A stretch of DNA of 64,000 bases from Jannaschia helgolandensis (lineage in GTDB: Bacteria > Pseudomonadota > Alphaproteobacteria > Rhodobacterales > Rhodobacteraceae). Below are positions 18,101 through 25,874 of the stretch, piece by piece; the stretch's first letter is position 1, and every line of letters begins with the position of its first letter. The notes beneath the pieces were generated by a model. The model was given only the letters and a program-made list of their open reading frames with translations. It was not told the origin of the DNA and did not search any database. A program made the translations under genes and the position numbers. The DNA lies in contig NZ_FNZQ01000005.1 of assembly GCF_900109285.1 (NCBI RefSeq), positions 218,432 to 282,431 of the forward strand. The letters are read 5' to 3'.

Positions 18101-19055
18101 GGCGTGCAAAGAGGCCACGGACGGAATAGCTCGTCTCATAGATCGATCTGGCGCGGCCATCCGAGCGGGAGGGTAGCAGATCACGGTCCTCGGCATAGAG
18201 GATGAACACCAGCCGCATGAGGACCGTCAGAAGACCCTCATAGAGGTGGTCGGGATGGGAGCGTGCAAGGCCCCGCGTGAGATCAGGATCGGCTGCGTGC
18301 AGACCACGAAGGAGGTCGTGTAAAGCGCCGAGGACCTGACCGGCAAGTTCCGTGGAAACCGAAGCCTGCGCATCGCGGCTTTTCTTCAAGAGTGCGGGAA
18401 GTCGCCGTTCATCGGCATCCGAGAACAGACGGAAGCGGTCAAGGACGAGCTTCAGGCCCGCGAGCATTGGACGCCCGGCCACTGTCTCGAGAGGGCGGAT
18501 CGGGAACGAGAGATGACCAGAAGTCTCGCCACGAGGCGCATAGACAAGGCGGATCACCTTGTCGGTGATCATCACACCGGCAAAGACGCCGGTGTCACGT
18601 AGAAGACGCTCGAAGCGCTGGTGAGGCGTCGCCTCCCAGCCATCGAGCTGAGACCGCGTGTCAGGATCAATTCCGGCGTCCTCGATACGTACAAGCAACT
18701 GCCAAGGCTGGTCGGCTTCGCCTAGCTCCGCCACTGCCCAATGCGGAGAAAGGGTAGTAGAATGCTCTGGCAACCTGACGATCAGTTGATCCGGGATCTC
18801 CGGGCCCTCTGCCGTACCGGCGGTGTGGCGAGCTTCCCAGCCCAGAACTTGTTCCGCAAAGGCCCAAGGGTCGAGGATCGCTGTGCCGTCGCTATCAGTG
18901 TTCAAAAGCTCGGCGATAGCACCTGTGTCTATCGGGCTCTGATGCAGTGGAGCTAGCCCCAGCTCCTTGAGAACGCTGGGCGCAATGACAAGTCCAACCG
19001 GCTGAATATGATCAAGCCACTCGAGGTCGGGGTCGCGATTAATCTCAGAAACCAT
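15144..19055 (-). CDS. drmMI: DISARM class 1 adenine-specific DNA methylase DrmMI
   Basis: A 1303-residue protein with Eco57I/N6-adenine methylase motifs: the AdoMet-binding DPAMGSGAFLVE near residue 577 and the catalytic NPPF in VGNPPFLGGAKIW near 818. The long N-terminal region and C-terminal target-recognition-like region fit the very large DrmMI methylases. The C-terminus is acidic (DVDDDEDDAGEAA). In DISARM this enzyme marks host DNA so that the system ignores it. It starts 5 bp after the drmD stop. No separate restriction nuclease gene is seen. It could in isolation be taken for a type IIG enzyme; the drmD-drmA-drmB context decides for DrmMI. Confidence 0.9.
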   Translation of the reverse strand: MVSEINRDPDLEWLDHIQPVGLVIAPSVLKELGLAPLHQSPIDTGAIAELLNTDSDGTAILDPWAFAEQVLGWEARHTAGTAEGPEIPDQLIVRLPEHSTTLSPHWAVAELGEADQPWQLLVRIEDAGIDPDTRSQLDGWEATPHQRFERLLRDTGVFAGVMITDKVIRLVYAPRGETSGHLSFPIRPLETVAGRPMLAGLKLVLDRFRLFSDADERRLPALLKKSRDAQASVSTELAGQVLGALHDLLRGLHAADPDLTRGLARSHPDHLYEGLLTVLMRLVFILYAEDRDLLPSRSDGRARSIYETSYSVRGLFARLAEEAALNPDTMDERRGGWGQLLALFRLIHGGQPTHFVQARGGKLFDPDEFPFLEGRSDVDEDPRVLQVSDGCILRILEGLMTLKLRGQQRERLSYRTLDVEQIGSVYETVMGFTVEEAPCRVLAIKAGKNNKTPVFVGLDDLLNKKGKDRIKDLKENVGRSLTAAQAKPIEAAATVEDLAAALDNIVDGRGSPRHIVAATGTPILQPTDERRRTGSHYTPRSLTAPIVAHALEPAFERLGPDATPEQVLDLKVCDPAMGSGAFLVEACRAITSRLVDAWARWPEARPKIPADEDEELHARRLVAQRCLYGVDRNARAVDLARLSLWLATLAKDHEFTFLDHALKCGDSLVGLTPEQIAAANWDASKPGLPLLRPLVAERVAEADRARAEIRSAPDDTMRAIQEQRHKHVETRLSPVRLLGDAVIAAFFSADKAKAREKARADAESWFSGRPARWDLLEASATALRDGEYGTPPFHWAIEFPEVFKRENGGFDAIVGNPPFLGGAKIWPSLGPGYPDWLRETHKDSGGKAVDLVAHFLRRSFDVLRVGGAFGLVGTKTISEGDTREAGLMSLKKSGADIFRAQQSIQWPGEADVFVSIIHVERGGKGRSAFLNGRPVEGINSFLLPSAIEFTAKKLRSNKKKAFRGCDVYGLGFIFSDDEKNGQAGTLQDMDDLISANPHNAELIMPFIGGKELATDPAQKATRFAINFANMSLQEATKWPDLLQIVENKVKPHRARLGGYSVAIRRRDYWWQYGTYTPALYNAIRSQSRVLAISRITTYIAFAFLPAKTIFNEKVIVLAASGEERDFAVVSSRVHELWALMWGTTLGETPNYSPPDCFETFPFPVAHESSVQLRKVGFAYDEHRAQIMLSRKEGLTKTYNHFHDRGQNASDIACLRELHAEMDAAVLRAYGWDDLADRAQPEYIEQDADEGKQAKTRLDWPSEFKDEVLARLLALNAERDEAERAAGLTASDVDDDEDDAGEAA

Positions 19056-19060
19056 CTATA

Positions 19061-22000
19061 TCACCCTGAAACCGGCCATAGGTAAACAAGTCCGACCGGC
19101 TCCAGGCGATGGGCTCGGACCTCGTAGGATTCCCGCAGGCGTTGCGGTTCGTCTAGAAGTTCTTGTTCGAGCCGTGAAAGGCGGCTTTCCCAGTGCCTTC
19201 GATCCGCTTCGCGTTCGCGTCGCTCGTCCGGAACAAGATCAAGAGTGAGCTGGTTCGGATTGAAATCTGTTGCGGCTTTTGCGATCCTCTTGCGCTGTTG
19301 ATCTAGCAAGCTTTCGAGTGACCGGGCTTCTTCTTCTCCACGCTTGACTAGCTGCGCCTTCACCGTCGACAGGCGTTCAGCCGCGATCTTCTCGAATGCA
19401 GGCGTCAAGTCGGCGATGTCTTTGGCGTAGAGCTCTTTGACCCTCGAGACTGCGGACGCGGGTGCGGCGCGCGCATTGCGCAGTGCATCCTCAAGTTGGT
19501 TTAGCGTCCTCTCTTCCCCGCTTTCTCCCAGCGCCATCAGTTGTCGGCGTTCTCGGTCCGACTCACTCCAGATCGCTGTAACGGGAATGATCTCCTCATG
19601 GAGTCTTGCCGCTCCGGAACCGTACACGGCCAAACGCCCCATTAGGACAACTCTTGGCTGGGCCCCGGGACCTTCGATAACCGATAGCCGGGACAAATTT
19701 GACTGGAATCCCTGACTGAGAAACCTCGATAGAAGTCGACGAACAAGTCGGTGTTCAAGATGGACCTGGACAACATTATCGGCGTCTCTGCCATCAGCTA
19801 GAATTGGAGGCTCGAAAGCGATCGAGCGTATAGGCGCGTTCCGTCGCCAATCTCCCAATCTCTCTCCCCGTTTTCGAGGTCTGACGCGTAGATCGTCGAA
19901 TGCATCGTCCCAACCAGCGTCTCGCGAGAACGCCGGATCGCTGGGGTCGAGATGGTATGTCTCTGTCCTGCCGACGGTCGCTCCGCGAGATTGATCAAGC
20001 GACAGACCTGCGCGCGACAGTGCGGCCGAGGCGACCCGCTTGAGGTCGTCTGCATTGACGCCGACCCGCTCTCGGGATCGCTCAAGAACTTTTCTTAGAT
20101 CGTCTTGTTCTTTCAGAAGACGATCATGTCGCGCTCGTTCCTCGTCATCCATCTCTGAACGCGCCCGATGAAGTCTTTCTGCATCGTTTTCCTCAGTTAT
20201 TGCACGCGCAAGCGAGGCTCCTTGACCTTTCCCGATTCCACCTTCTGCCAATCGCTTCGAAATTTTGTCTTCGATCACCTTTCCAACTGAACCCAGTTCT
20301 TCGCGTATGGTCTCAGTTTTCCAAACCAGCGCATCGAGAACGATGTCAGTCTCGCGTTGAGCGTATCGAAAGTAACGGCAAAAGACTGTTTTGGCTGGCT
20401 GCAATTTCCGATCAATTCGACCATTTCGTTGCTCGAGCCTCGATGGATTCCAAGGCAGGTCAAAGTGCAGCAGATCAGAACAATGGGATTGAAGATTGAT
20501 GCCTTCTCGTGCTGCGTCCGTGCAAATGAGAATTCGCAGCGGCTCAGTGCTTGGATCAGCATTGAACGCTCGTTTTACGTCTTCCCGGCGATCAGAACCC
20601 GTTGCACCTGTGAACACACCGATCCGTTCATCGGCGAGGTCGGTGGCCGAAAGTGCCTCGCGCAAACGTCGCTCTAGCCAACGTCTGGTATCCTCCCATT
20701 CTGTAAAGATAATTAGACGTCGCTGGTTCCAAGCCTCCCCGTCCAACATGTTTGCGCAAATCCAACCTACCAGCCACTCCACACGAGCGTCTGGCCGCGA
20801 CAGTTGCTTCTCTGCTAGTGTGAGCATCTCATCGACGGCGGCGAGCTCAGATATCAGCTCCTGACGAGACGCATCGACAACTCCCGCGGACGAGGCCGCG
20901 CTTGCGCTTGCTTCTGCATCTTCATCGAATGCCTGCTCGGCGCTCTCGTCTTCTAGACCCAATTCAGCGCTCTCTTCAGCCGAGAGGGAGTTAACAAAAC
21001 TGGCGGCTGAGTTCTCGATCCGAGCAACTTCAGTTCCGTCTAACACCTTTTGGAGGGTCACCCGATGAGCTTTCAGCGTGCGATGGAACGCGGCCACCGA
21101 AGATAGAAGGCGCTGCTGAAGCCCAACGAATGTCAGTTTGGCGATTGCGGCCTTGCCACTCGGTAGTTTGGCAATCCGCGCCATTCGAAGTTCACCATAT
21201 GCGCCGAGTTGACGGGCCAATTCCAGCTCAGGTGTGCTTTCCGACAAGCCGTCGAGAATGATCGGCTCGACAACCCGCTCGGGGAAAGCCTCTCCGAGAC
21301 GGCGCAGATCGGATTTCAAACGGCGAACCATCACTGGTTCCAAGTCTTTGGGACGAACTTCAACACCCCGCGTGAAGCGCTGAGGGTCAAGCATTTCGAG
21401 CAAAGCTGAGAAGCTGTTGGAGTGACCGTTGTGCGGAGTGGCTGTCAGGAACAGTCTGTGCTCAAAGCGTTCCCCGAGCTCCCTGACCGCCTTTGTAAGC
21501 TGGCTGGATACAGCGTAACGGGTACCAGCGGACGGGGCGGCATGGTGTGCTTCATCCAAGATCAGAAGCGCCCGAGCTCGAAACTCACCAAGGACGTCCC
21601 GCAAACCAGCTGCGTAGGTTTCGTCGGTCATCAATCGGTGCGAAATGATAAACCGGGAGCCTGTGGTCCATGGGTTGACCGAAAACCCTCTGGTGCGCCT
21701 GAGATCACCGACTCGTTCACGGTCAATTATTTCAAACGACAGGCCGAACTTTGCCTCTAATTCGTCTTTCCATTGAATAGTCATTGCGGGAGGCGCGGCG
21801 ATAACGATGAAATCTATCCGTCGACGCAGTAAGAGTTCTCTGGCAATCAGCCCGGCTTCGATCGTCTTCCCGAGACCAACGTCATCTGCAATGAGGAGAT
21901 TGACGCGTGGCAGGCGAAGAGCTTTTCTGAGTGGTAGCAATTGGTATGCATCAAGCCTGATCCCAGCCCGGAAAGGCGACTGAAGGAGGTCTCGGTCTGC

Positions 22001-22294
22001 GGCAGTCGCCGACTTCCAGCGGATCGCCCGGATATGCGCGGCCAAGACTTCGGGGCTGTCCGGCTGCCCGTGCCCGACGCCACTCCAGCGATCATCGTCA
22101 AGAAGCTTCCCATTGATCTCGGCATCCCAAAGAACCTCAAGCTGTTCGCCTTGTGCGTCATCAGCGATGCAGGAGAGGCCCAATGTCGAAAGGTCGCTCG
22201 CGTCACCCAACAAGGATTCGACAAGCCACTGCTTGCCTCGGACCTCGACGAAATCGCCTTGCGTAATGCCGTTACTGGGCGAGCCACTCTTCAT
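19061..22294 (-). CDS. drmD: DISARM class 1 SNF2-type helicase DrmD
   Basis: A 1077-residue SNF2/SWI2-family ATPase: Walker A DDVGLGKTIEAGLIARELL near residue 138, DEAHH near 248, TATPHNGH near 288, and C-terminal motor motifs CTDAAREGINLQ and DLPWNPSRLEQRNGRIDR near 595-620. A long charged helical tail follows (EEARSLESLLDQQRKRIAKA). DrmD marks class 1 DISARM. Its ATG overlaps the stop of the small Phd-like gene (ATGA), so that antitoxin-like gene is the true first gene of the operon. Length and motif set are those of an intact protein. Confidence 0.9.
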   Translation of the reverse strand: MKSGSPSNGITQGDFVEVRGKQWLVESLLGDASDLSTLGLSCIADDAQGEQLEVLWDAEINGKLLDDDRWSGVGHGQPDSPEVLAAHIRAIRWKSATAADRDLLQSPFRAGIRLDAYQLLPLRKALRLPRVNLLIADDVGLGKTIEAGLIARELLLRRRIDFIVIAAPPAMTIQWKDELEAKFGLSFEIIDRERVGDLRRTRGFSVNPWTTGSRFIISHRLMTDETYAAGLRDVLGEFRARALLILDEAHHAAPSAGTRYAVSSQLTKAVRELGERFEHRLFLTATPHNGHSNSFSALLEMLDPQRFTRGVEVRPKDLEPVMVRRLKSDLRRLGEAFPERVVEPIILDGLSESTPELELARQLGAYGELRMARIAKLPSGKAAIAKLTFVGLQQRLLSSVAAFHRTLKAHRVTLQKVLDGTEVARIENSAASFVNSLSAEESAELGLEDESAEQAFDEDAEASASAASSAGVVDASRQELISELAAVDEMLTLAEKQLSRPDARVEWLVGWICANMLDGEAWNQRRLIIFTEWEDTRRWLERRLREALSATDLADERIGVFTGATGSDRREDVKRAFNADPSTEPLRILICTDAAREGINLQSHCSDLLHFDLPWNPSRLEQRNGRIDRKLQPAKTVFCRYFRYAQRETDIVLDALVWKTETIREELGSVGKVIEDKISKRLAEGGIGKGQGASLARAITEENDAERLHRARSEMDDEERARHDRLLKEQDDLRKVLERSRERVGVNADDLKRVASAALSRAGLSLDQSRGATVGRTETYHLDPSDPAFSRDAGWDDAFDDLRVRPRKRGERLGDWRRNAPIRSIAFEPPILADGRDADNVVQVHLEHRLVRRLLSRFLSQGFQSNLSRLSVIEGPGAQPRVVLMGRLAVYGSGAARLHEEIIPVTAIWSESDRERRQLMALGESGEERTLNQLEDALRNARAAPASAVSRVKELYAKDIADLTPAFEKIAAERLSTVKAQLVKRGEEEARSLESLLDQQRKRIAKAATDFNPNQLTLDLVPDERREREADRRHWESRLSRLEQELLDEPQRLRESYEVRAHRLEPVGLVYLWPVSG

Positions 22295-22485
22295 TTTCCA
22301 CTATCTCCAATCATACTGTCGGGTTTGGCCGGTGCTTGGAGAGCCGTGAGGCGATTGTACTCTTCAATTGCGATAACAACTACGACTGTCCGGCCGTACT
22401 TGTCGATTGCCACCGGTTCAGCTCGAGCGGTGTCGATCAGTCTTCCGAAGCTGTTCTTTGCGTCCCGCGCCGCCATATGCTGCAT
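22291..22485 (-). CDS. Phd/YefM-type antitoxin-like protein leading the DISARM operon
   Basis: A 64-residue protein with the Phd/YefM pattern: ARDAKNSFGRLIDTARAEPV, then KYGRTVVVVIAIEEYNRL. Start ATG 22485 follows AGGAGG with a 6-base gap. Phd proteins bind operator DNA through the N-terminal domain and neutralise a Doc/RelE-like toxin through the C-terminal tail. No toxin gene follows; the stop overlaps the drmD start. The likely role here is autoregulation of the defence operon, which is an inference. An inverted repeat over the putative -10 box just upstream supports it. Confidence 0.8.
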   Translation of the reverse strand: MQHMAARDAKNSFGRLIDTARAEPVAIDKYGRTVVVVIAIEEYNRLTALQAPAKPDSMIGDSGK

Positions 22486-22502
22486 AGCTCGCCTCCTGTT
22501 GA

Positions 22503-22523
22503 GGTGGAGCTATTGTAGCCACC
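22503..22523 (-). promoter_or_regulatory. Candidate promoter -10 within an inverted repeat, upstream of the Phd-like gene
   Basis: On the minus strand a TACAAT (-10-like; ATTGTA at 22512-22517) lies 27 bp before the Phd-like start. It is framed by the inverted repeat GGTGG (22503-22507) and CCACC (22519-22523). No good -35 hexamer is visible at 17 bp. An operator covering a -10 box would suit autorepression by the Phd-like protein, but this is a short repeat and may be chance. Confidence 0.35.
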
Positions 22524-22694
22524 ATTGAGCTGGCTTGATAGAGAGAAACGGGCTGCGAGCGGGCGACTGGCAACCCGTACTTGGTCGCTAGGAAGACGTG
22601 GATAACGCCTCGCGACTGCTGATCTCCGTATGGGTCGGCCTGATTGGATAGGCGCGAAGTCGAGCCCAGTGGGTTCGACTCCTAGTCTGCTGGG

Positions 22695-22895
22695 TTAGCC
22701 TTCGGCCGGTAGCTCGTCCGGGCAGCTTTGAACCTGGCGTTCGAATGCCTCGACGTCCGACACTCTGTACACGACCCGACCGCCGATCTTCAGGTATCGC
22801 GGACCTTCCTGGGCCCAACGCCAGCGTTCAAGTGTTCGGTGGCTGATCTTCCATCGGGCCGCTAATTCGATTTGACTCAGACATACTTCGCTCAT
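22695..22895 (-). CDS. AlpA/excisionase-like small HTH protein
   Basis: A 66-residue protein with a single MerR/AlpA-type winged helix: LSQIELAARWKISHRTLERW, then GPRYLKIGGRVVYRVSDVEAFER. Start ATG 22895 follows AAAGGAG by 7 bases. Such proteins act as excisionases or prophage/island regulators (AlpA, HTH_17 group). It lies upstream of and codirectional with the defence operon, with 209 bp between them, and no integrase gene is present nearby. It may be a leftover control gene of the mobile element that brought the island. Confidence 0.82.
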   Translation of the reverse strand: MSEVCLSQIELAARWKISHRTLERWRWAQEGPRYLKIGGRVVYRVSDVEAFERQVQSCPDELPAEG

Positions 22896-23470
22896 TTTCG
22901 TCTCCTTTTGCGCAACTCACTTCGGTCGCAAGAAAACGAATGCGTGAGAAGAAAACCTATTCAAGTCGGTATGTTGAGTGCCCAGAGGCTATGTCCGAAA
23001 CAGGCGGGGCTAGCGAAAAATGGCGCAAGCCGTCAAAGCCGAGTAGGATCCTCCGCGGTAGCGCGATGCCCATCGGCATGGGGTCGGACACTTTTCTCAA
23101 GATTTCAGGGGTTTTCGTGGCGTCTAGACTCGATCCGAAGTGCCAAAACAGCCGAATTGCGGAGTGAGTCATTCCCTCCGCCACTTGCCCTCGCTAAACG
23201 TTTCTCCCCATCCGGCTACGGCCGGATTTTCTCGTTATATTCGAGGGTTATGCGGGTGGGGCTGAGCACTGGCCCTGCCGTCGCGAGGCCCCGAAGCGGT
23301 CTCTCGGGGCCGATATTCTCCGGACCTGTTGCCTGCGCGAGTTTAGTGGATTCTATCCAAGTGTCTGAAAATGCGTTAATTTTTGACTGGCGCTGCTAAT
23401 CACTTCGATTTCAGTGGCATTCGCCGCTATGGAACAGAAATCGAACGCCTGGACTATTCTCTGATGAGTG
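22896..23470. other. Non-coding stretch between the AlpA-like gene and the GIY-YIG pseudogene
   Basis: No reading frame here resembles a known protein and none has a convincing start. The only clear element is the hairpin terminator at 23210-23230, pointing in the plus direction, with no recognisable plus-strand gene before it. That suggests the gene it served has been lost. Confidence 0.5.
23210..23230 (+). terminator. Rho-independent terminator without a recognisable upstream gene
   Basis: A 7-bp perfect stem (ATCCGGC at 23210-23216 and GCCGGAT at 23221-23227) with loop TACG, followed by TTTTC. It would stop plus-strand transcription. The preceding 300 bp hold no identifiable plus-strand gene, consistent with deletion of the original gene. 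Confidence 0.7.
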
Positions 23471-24003
23471 TCAGCTGGAAGTCCCGTTCGTTACGTCTTG
23501 GCTCGTCTCCCAGTCCGCGTAGGTGCGTCCATCGGGAAGCTTCCAGAGAATTCGGCCGTTTGCGCTCGCGCCGATGACGGTCGCAGCTGCGGCAGATGCG
23601 GACGTGAAGCTGTAGTCGCTTGTGAAGATGAGGAAATCACCTTCTTCGAGAAGGACGCCCTTCTCTATGAGGGTGTTCCTGAGGGTAGAGGCAACTTGCC
23701 GGCGTCGTCGGACGGTGTCCGCGAGTTGGGGATGGTCCAGCGAGGATTGCTCCCAACGCCGCGGATCAGGCAAGCCTCGACATAGCGAGCGTGGCTCTTG
23801 GTCAGGTTCTCGTCCTTGCTGATGAGGATCACAGTATCGATCCAGAAACCCTTCGCGTCTCGCCCGGCCTCATTTGAGTTGTGATACGACAGGCGAGCGC
23901 CGATGCCTTCGGACTCGCCGATGTATGCAAGCTGTCGGTCTTGAACGTCTTCGTCGTTGCCGATGAGGATATATACGCCCGGCCCGCTCGATCTCTGGAG
24001 ACC
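23471..24003 (-). pseudogene. Broken GIY-YIG nuclease with DUF4357 domain
   Basis: Two minus-strand frames hold parts of one known protein type. The first (24021 to about 23690) has the GIY-YIG core: GPGVYILIGNDED, QLAYIGESEGIGARLSYH and NLTKSHARYVEACLI. The second, in another frame (about 23730 to 23471), holds the C-terminal DUF4357 region: RNTLIEKGVLLEEGDFLIF then SANGRILWKLPDGRTYADWE. The linker of about 100 residues normally lying between them is missing and the frames do not join, so there was a deletion plus frameshift. The N-terminus is also cut, at about 24003, where prophage sequence begins. The product cannot be functional as a full enzyme. Confidence 0.78.
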
Positions 24004-24047
24004 AACCTGTTCACAGCGCAAGTGGACGACACATACCTCTTTGGCGC
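24001..24047 (+). pseudogene. Relic of a DUF2793/C1q fibre gene
   Basis: The plus-strand frame reads TNLFTAQVDDTYLFGA, matching TSLFTAPVDGTYLFGA in the C1q-like domain at 5548-5594. The 47-bp match ends at GGCGC and then runs directly into the M15 gene body. About 660 bp that separate these sites in the intact prophage (the rest of the C1q domain, the small membrane gene and the endolysin start) are absent. Confidence 0.75.
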
Positions 24048-24697
24048 GATGTGCCGGAGAAAGCCTGGCGCTGGCCGAACTTCTCGCCCGCCGAGATTGC
24101 CTGCCGGGGCACCGGCAAACTGCTGATCAACGAACCGGCGCTAGACAAGTTGCAGGCGCTGCGCGACTGGCTGGTCAAGCCGCTGATCGTCCGCTCTGCC
24201 TATCGTAGCCCTGAGCATAACCGCGCCGTCGGCGGCGCAACCGGTTCGAAACACATGGACGGCGCGGCTTTCGACATTGCCATGTCGAACCATGATCCGG
24301 TGGCGTTCGAGGCGGCGGCACGCGCAGTCGGTTTCCTCGGATTCGGCTTCTATCCGCGCTCGGGTTTCATCCATGTCGACCTTGGCCCCGCGCGCCAATG
24401 GGGTGAGCGTTTCCCGGTCCGGGCGACCGCATTTGCAGCCGAGAACCCGCCCGCGCGAGAAGTACTGGCCGAGAGTCGCACCATGAAAGGCGGGGGAGCG
24501 GCCGGGATGGCGACGCTGGGCGCGGCGGGGGTCGAAGTTGCACAGAGCTTCCTGTCCGAGACCCAGACCGCGATCCTGCCGCTGGTTCCGCATCTCGACA
24601 CGCTTCGCCGGGTGTTCATCGCGGTCGCGCTCGGCGGCATCGCAGACACGATTTACGCGCGTCTTAATGATTGGCAGCAAAGGCTGCGATGATCGCC
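24041..24697 (+). repeat. Direct repeat copy 2 (M15 endolysin gene body)
   Basis: Collinear with 6258-6914 at a fixed offset of 17,783 bp and in the same orientation. Homology stops immediately after ATGATCGCC, the first codons of the Rz-like gene, and unrelated sequence follows. With copy 1 it flanks the DISARM island. Confidence 0.85.
24051..24692 (+). pseudogene. M15 endolysin, 5'-truncated copy 2
   Basis: Open frame of 213 residues that keeps the whole M15 domain: RSAYRSPEHNRAVGG, SKHMDGAAFDI and HVDLG, with the C-terminal membrane segment. The first 10-11 residues of the intact copy are missing because the frame is joined to a C1q relic; the only start is a GTG without a ribosome-binding site. 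It differs from copy 1 at about 26 of 213 positions, so it stems from a related prophage or an old duplication rather than a fresh one. No spanin genes follow, only their ATGATCGCC start. It is likely untranslated, although the catalytic domain itself is intact. Confidence 0.75.
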
Positions 24698-24790
24698 GGG
24701 CGCCAGTTTCCTGCGGGCAGATGCCGCGCCAAGATTTTCGAGCGATCGGCCGCCACGTTGGCAGCGCCGAACATTCTCGCCAGTCGTCTT

Positions 24791-25864
24791 TCAGCCGAGC
24801 GCATCAGCCACGGCTTTGCCACACGTCACTGTGTCCGCCGACCCGCCCAAATCCTTTGTCCGCAATGCGGGTGCGGAAAGGACCCGCTCAATCGCAGAGA
24901 CGATATCGGACGCAGCCTCCGGGTGGCCGAGATGGTCTAGCATCATCGCTCCAGCCCAGATCTGACCGACAGGGTTGGCGATGCCCTTACCCGCAATGTC
25001 GGGAGCCGAGCCGTGAACCGGCTCGAACAGCGATGGGAAAGCGCGTTCTGGGTTGATGTTTGCTGAGGGCGCGATACCGATAGTGCCGGTGCAGGCGGGG
25101 CCGAGGTCGGAGAGGATATCGCCGAAAAGATTCGAAGCTACGACTACGTCGAATCTGTCGGGATTCAGCACAAATTGCGCTGTCAGGATGTCGATGTGGT
25201 ACTTGTCGACGCTGACGCCTGGGTAGTTCTTTGCCATCTCCTTAACCCGTTCGTCCCAGTAGGGCATGGTGATTGAGATGCCGTTGGACTTGGTGGCCGA
25301 GGTCAGTTTCGCTCGCGGGCGCGCTGCAGCCAGTTCGAACGCATATTTCAGCACACGATCCACACCGACCCGGCTCATCACCGTTTCCTGCATCACGACC
25401 TCGCGCGGGGTGTCGGGGAACATCCTGCCACCGATCGAGGAATACTCGCCCTCGGTGTTCTCGCGGACGATCCACATGTCGATGTCACCAGGATCGCGCC
25501 CGACAAGCGGGCATGGCACGCCGGGCATGAGCCGCGCCGGGCGCAAGCTGATATACTGATCGAACTGCCTGCGAAACTGGATCAGCGACCCCCAGAGCGA
25601 TACGTGGTCCGGCACGGTTTCTGGCCAGCCTACGGCGCCGAAGAACAGGGCGTCGTGCCCGCCGATCCGGTCTTTCCAGTCGCCAGGCATCATCTGCCCA
25701 TGCTTCTGGTAATATTCGCACGACGCGAAATCGAACTCGTCGAAGCGGATGTCGATGTTATGGCGCTTGGCCACAACCTTCAGGACTCGAAGCCCTTCCG
25801 GCACGACCTCCGTGCCGATGCCGTCTCCGGGAATGACCGCAATCTTCAGGTGGTTACCTGTCAT
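24791..25864 (-). CDS. Tartrate dehydrogenase / isopropylmalate dehydrogenase family oxidoreductase
   Basis: A 357-residue NAD-dependent beta-decarboxylating dehydrogenase. Family marks: VIPGDGIGTEVVPEGLRVL at the N-terminus, the substrate-binding IVRENTEGEYSSIGG, the catalytic SATKSNGISITMPYWDE region, and the cofactor site SNLFGDILSDLGPACTG plus EPVHGSAPDIAGKGIANP. The NTEGEYS form and the transporter context point to tartrate or malate-type substrates (TtuC/tartrate dehydrogenase) rather than leucine synthesis. It starts 10 bp after a paralogous gene. The exact substrate is not provable here. Confidence 0.85.
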   Translation of the reverse strand: MTGNHLKIAVIPGDGIGTEVVPEGLRVLKVVAKRHNIDIRFDEFDFASCEYYQKHGQMMPGDWKDRIGGHDALFFGAVGWPETVPDHVSLWGSLIQFRRQFDQYISLRPARLMPGVPCPLVGRDPGDIDMWIVRENTEGEYSSIGGRMFPDTPREVVMQETVMSRVGVDRVLKYAFELAAARPRAKLTSATKSNGISITMPYWDERVKEMAKNYPGVSVDKYHIDILTAQFVLNPDRFDVVVASNLFGDILSDLGPACTGTIGIAPSANINPERAFPSLFEPVHGSAPDIAGKGIANPVGQIWAGAMMLDHLGHPEAASDIVSAIERVLSAPALRTKDLGGSADTVTCGKAVADALG

Positions 25865-25874
25865 CGTGTAGCTC

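Noticed and set aside
15144..19055. Stand-alone type IIG restriction-modification enzyme
   Set aside because: Methylase motifs alone would allow this, but the flanking drmD-like and drmA/drmB-like genes and lack of a visible nuclease motif favour DrmMI.
22650..22700. tRNA-like sequence (GGGTTCGACTCC) that might be an island attachment site
   Set aside because: It resembles a T-arm, but its stem is only 4 bp with a G-U pair, and no acceptor partner, D-arm or anticodon arm could be drawn. No second copy was noticed at the other island edge.
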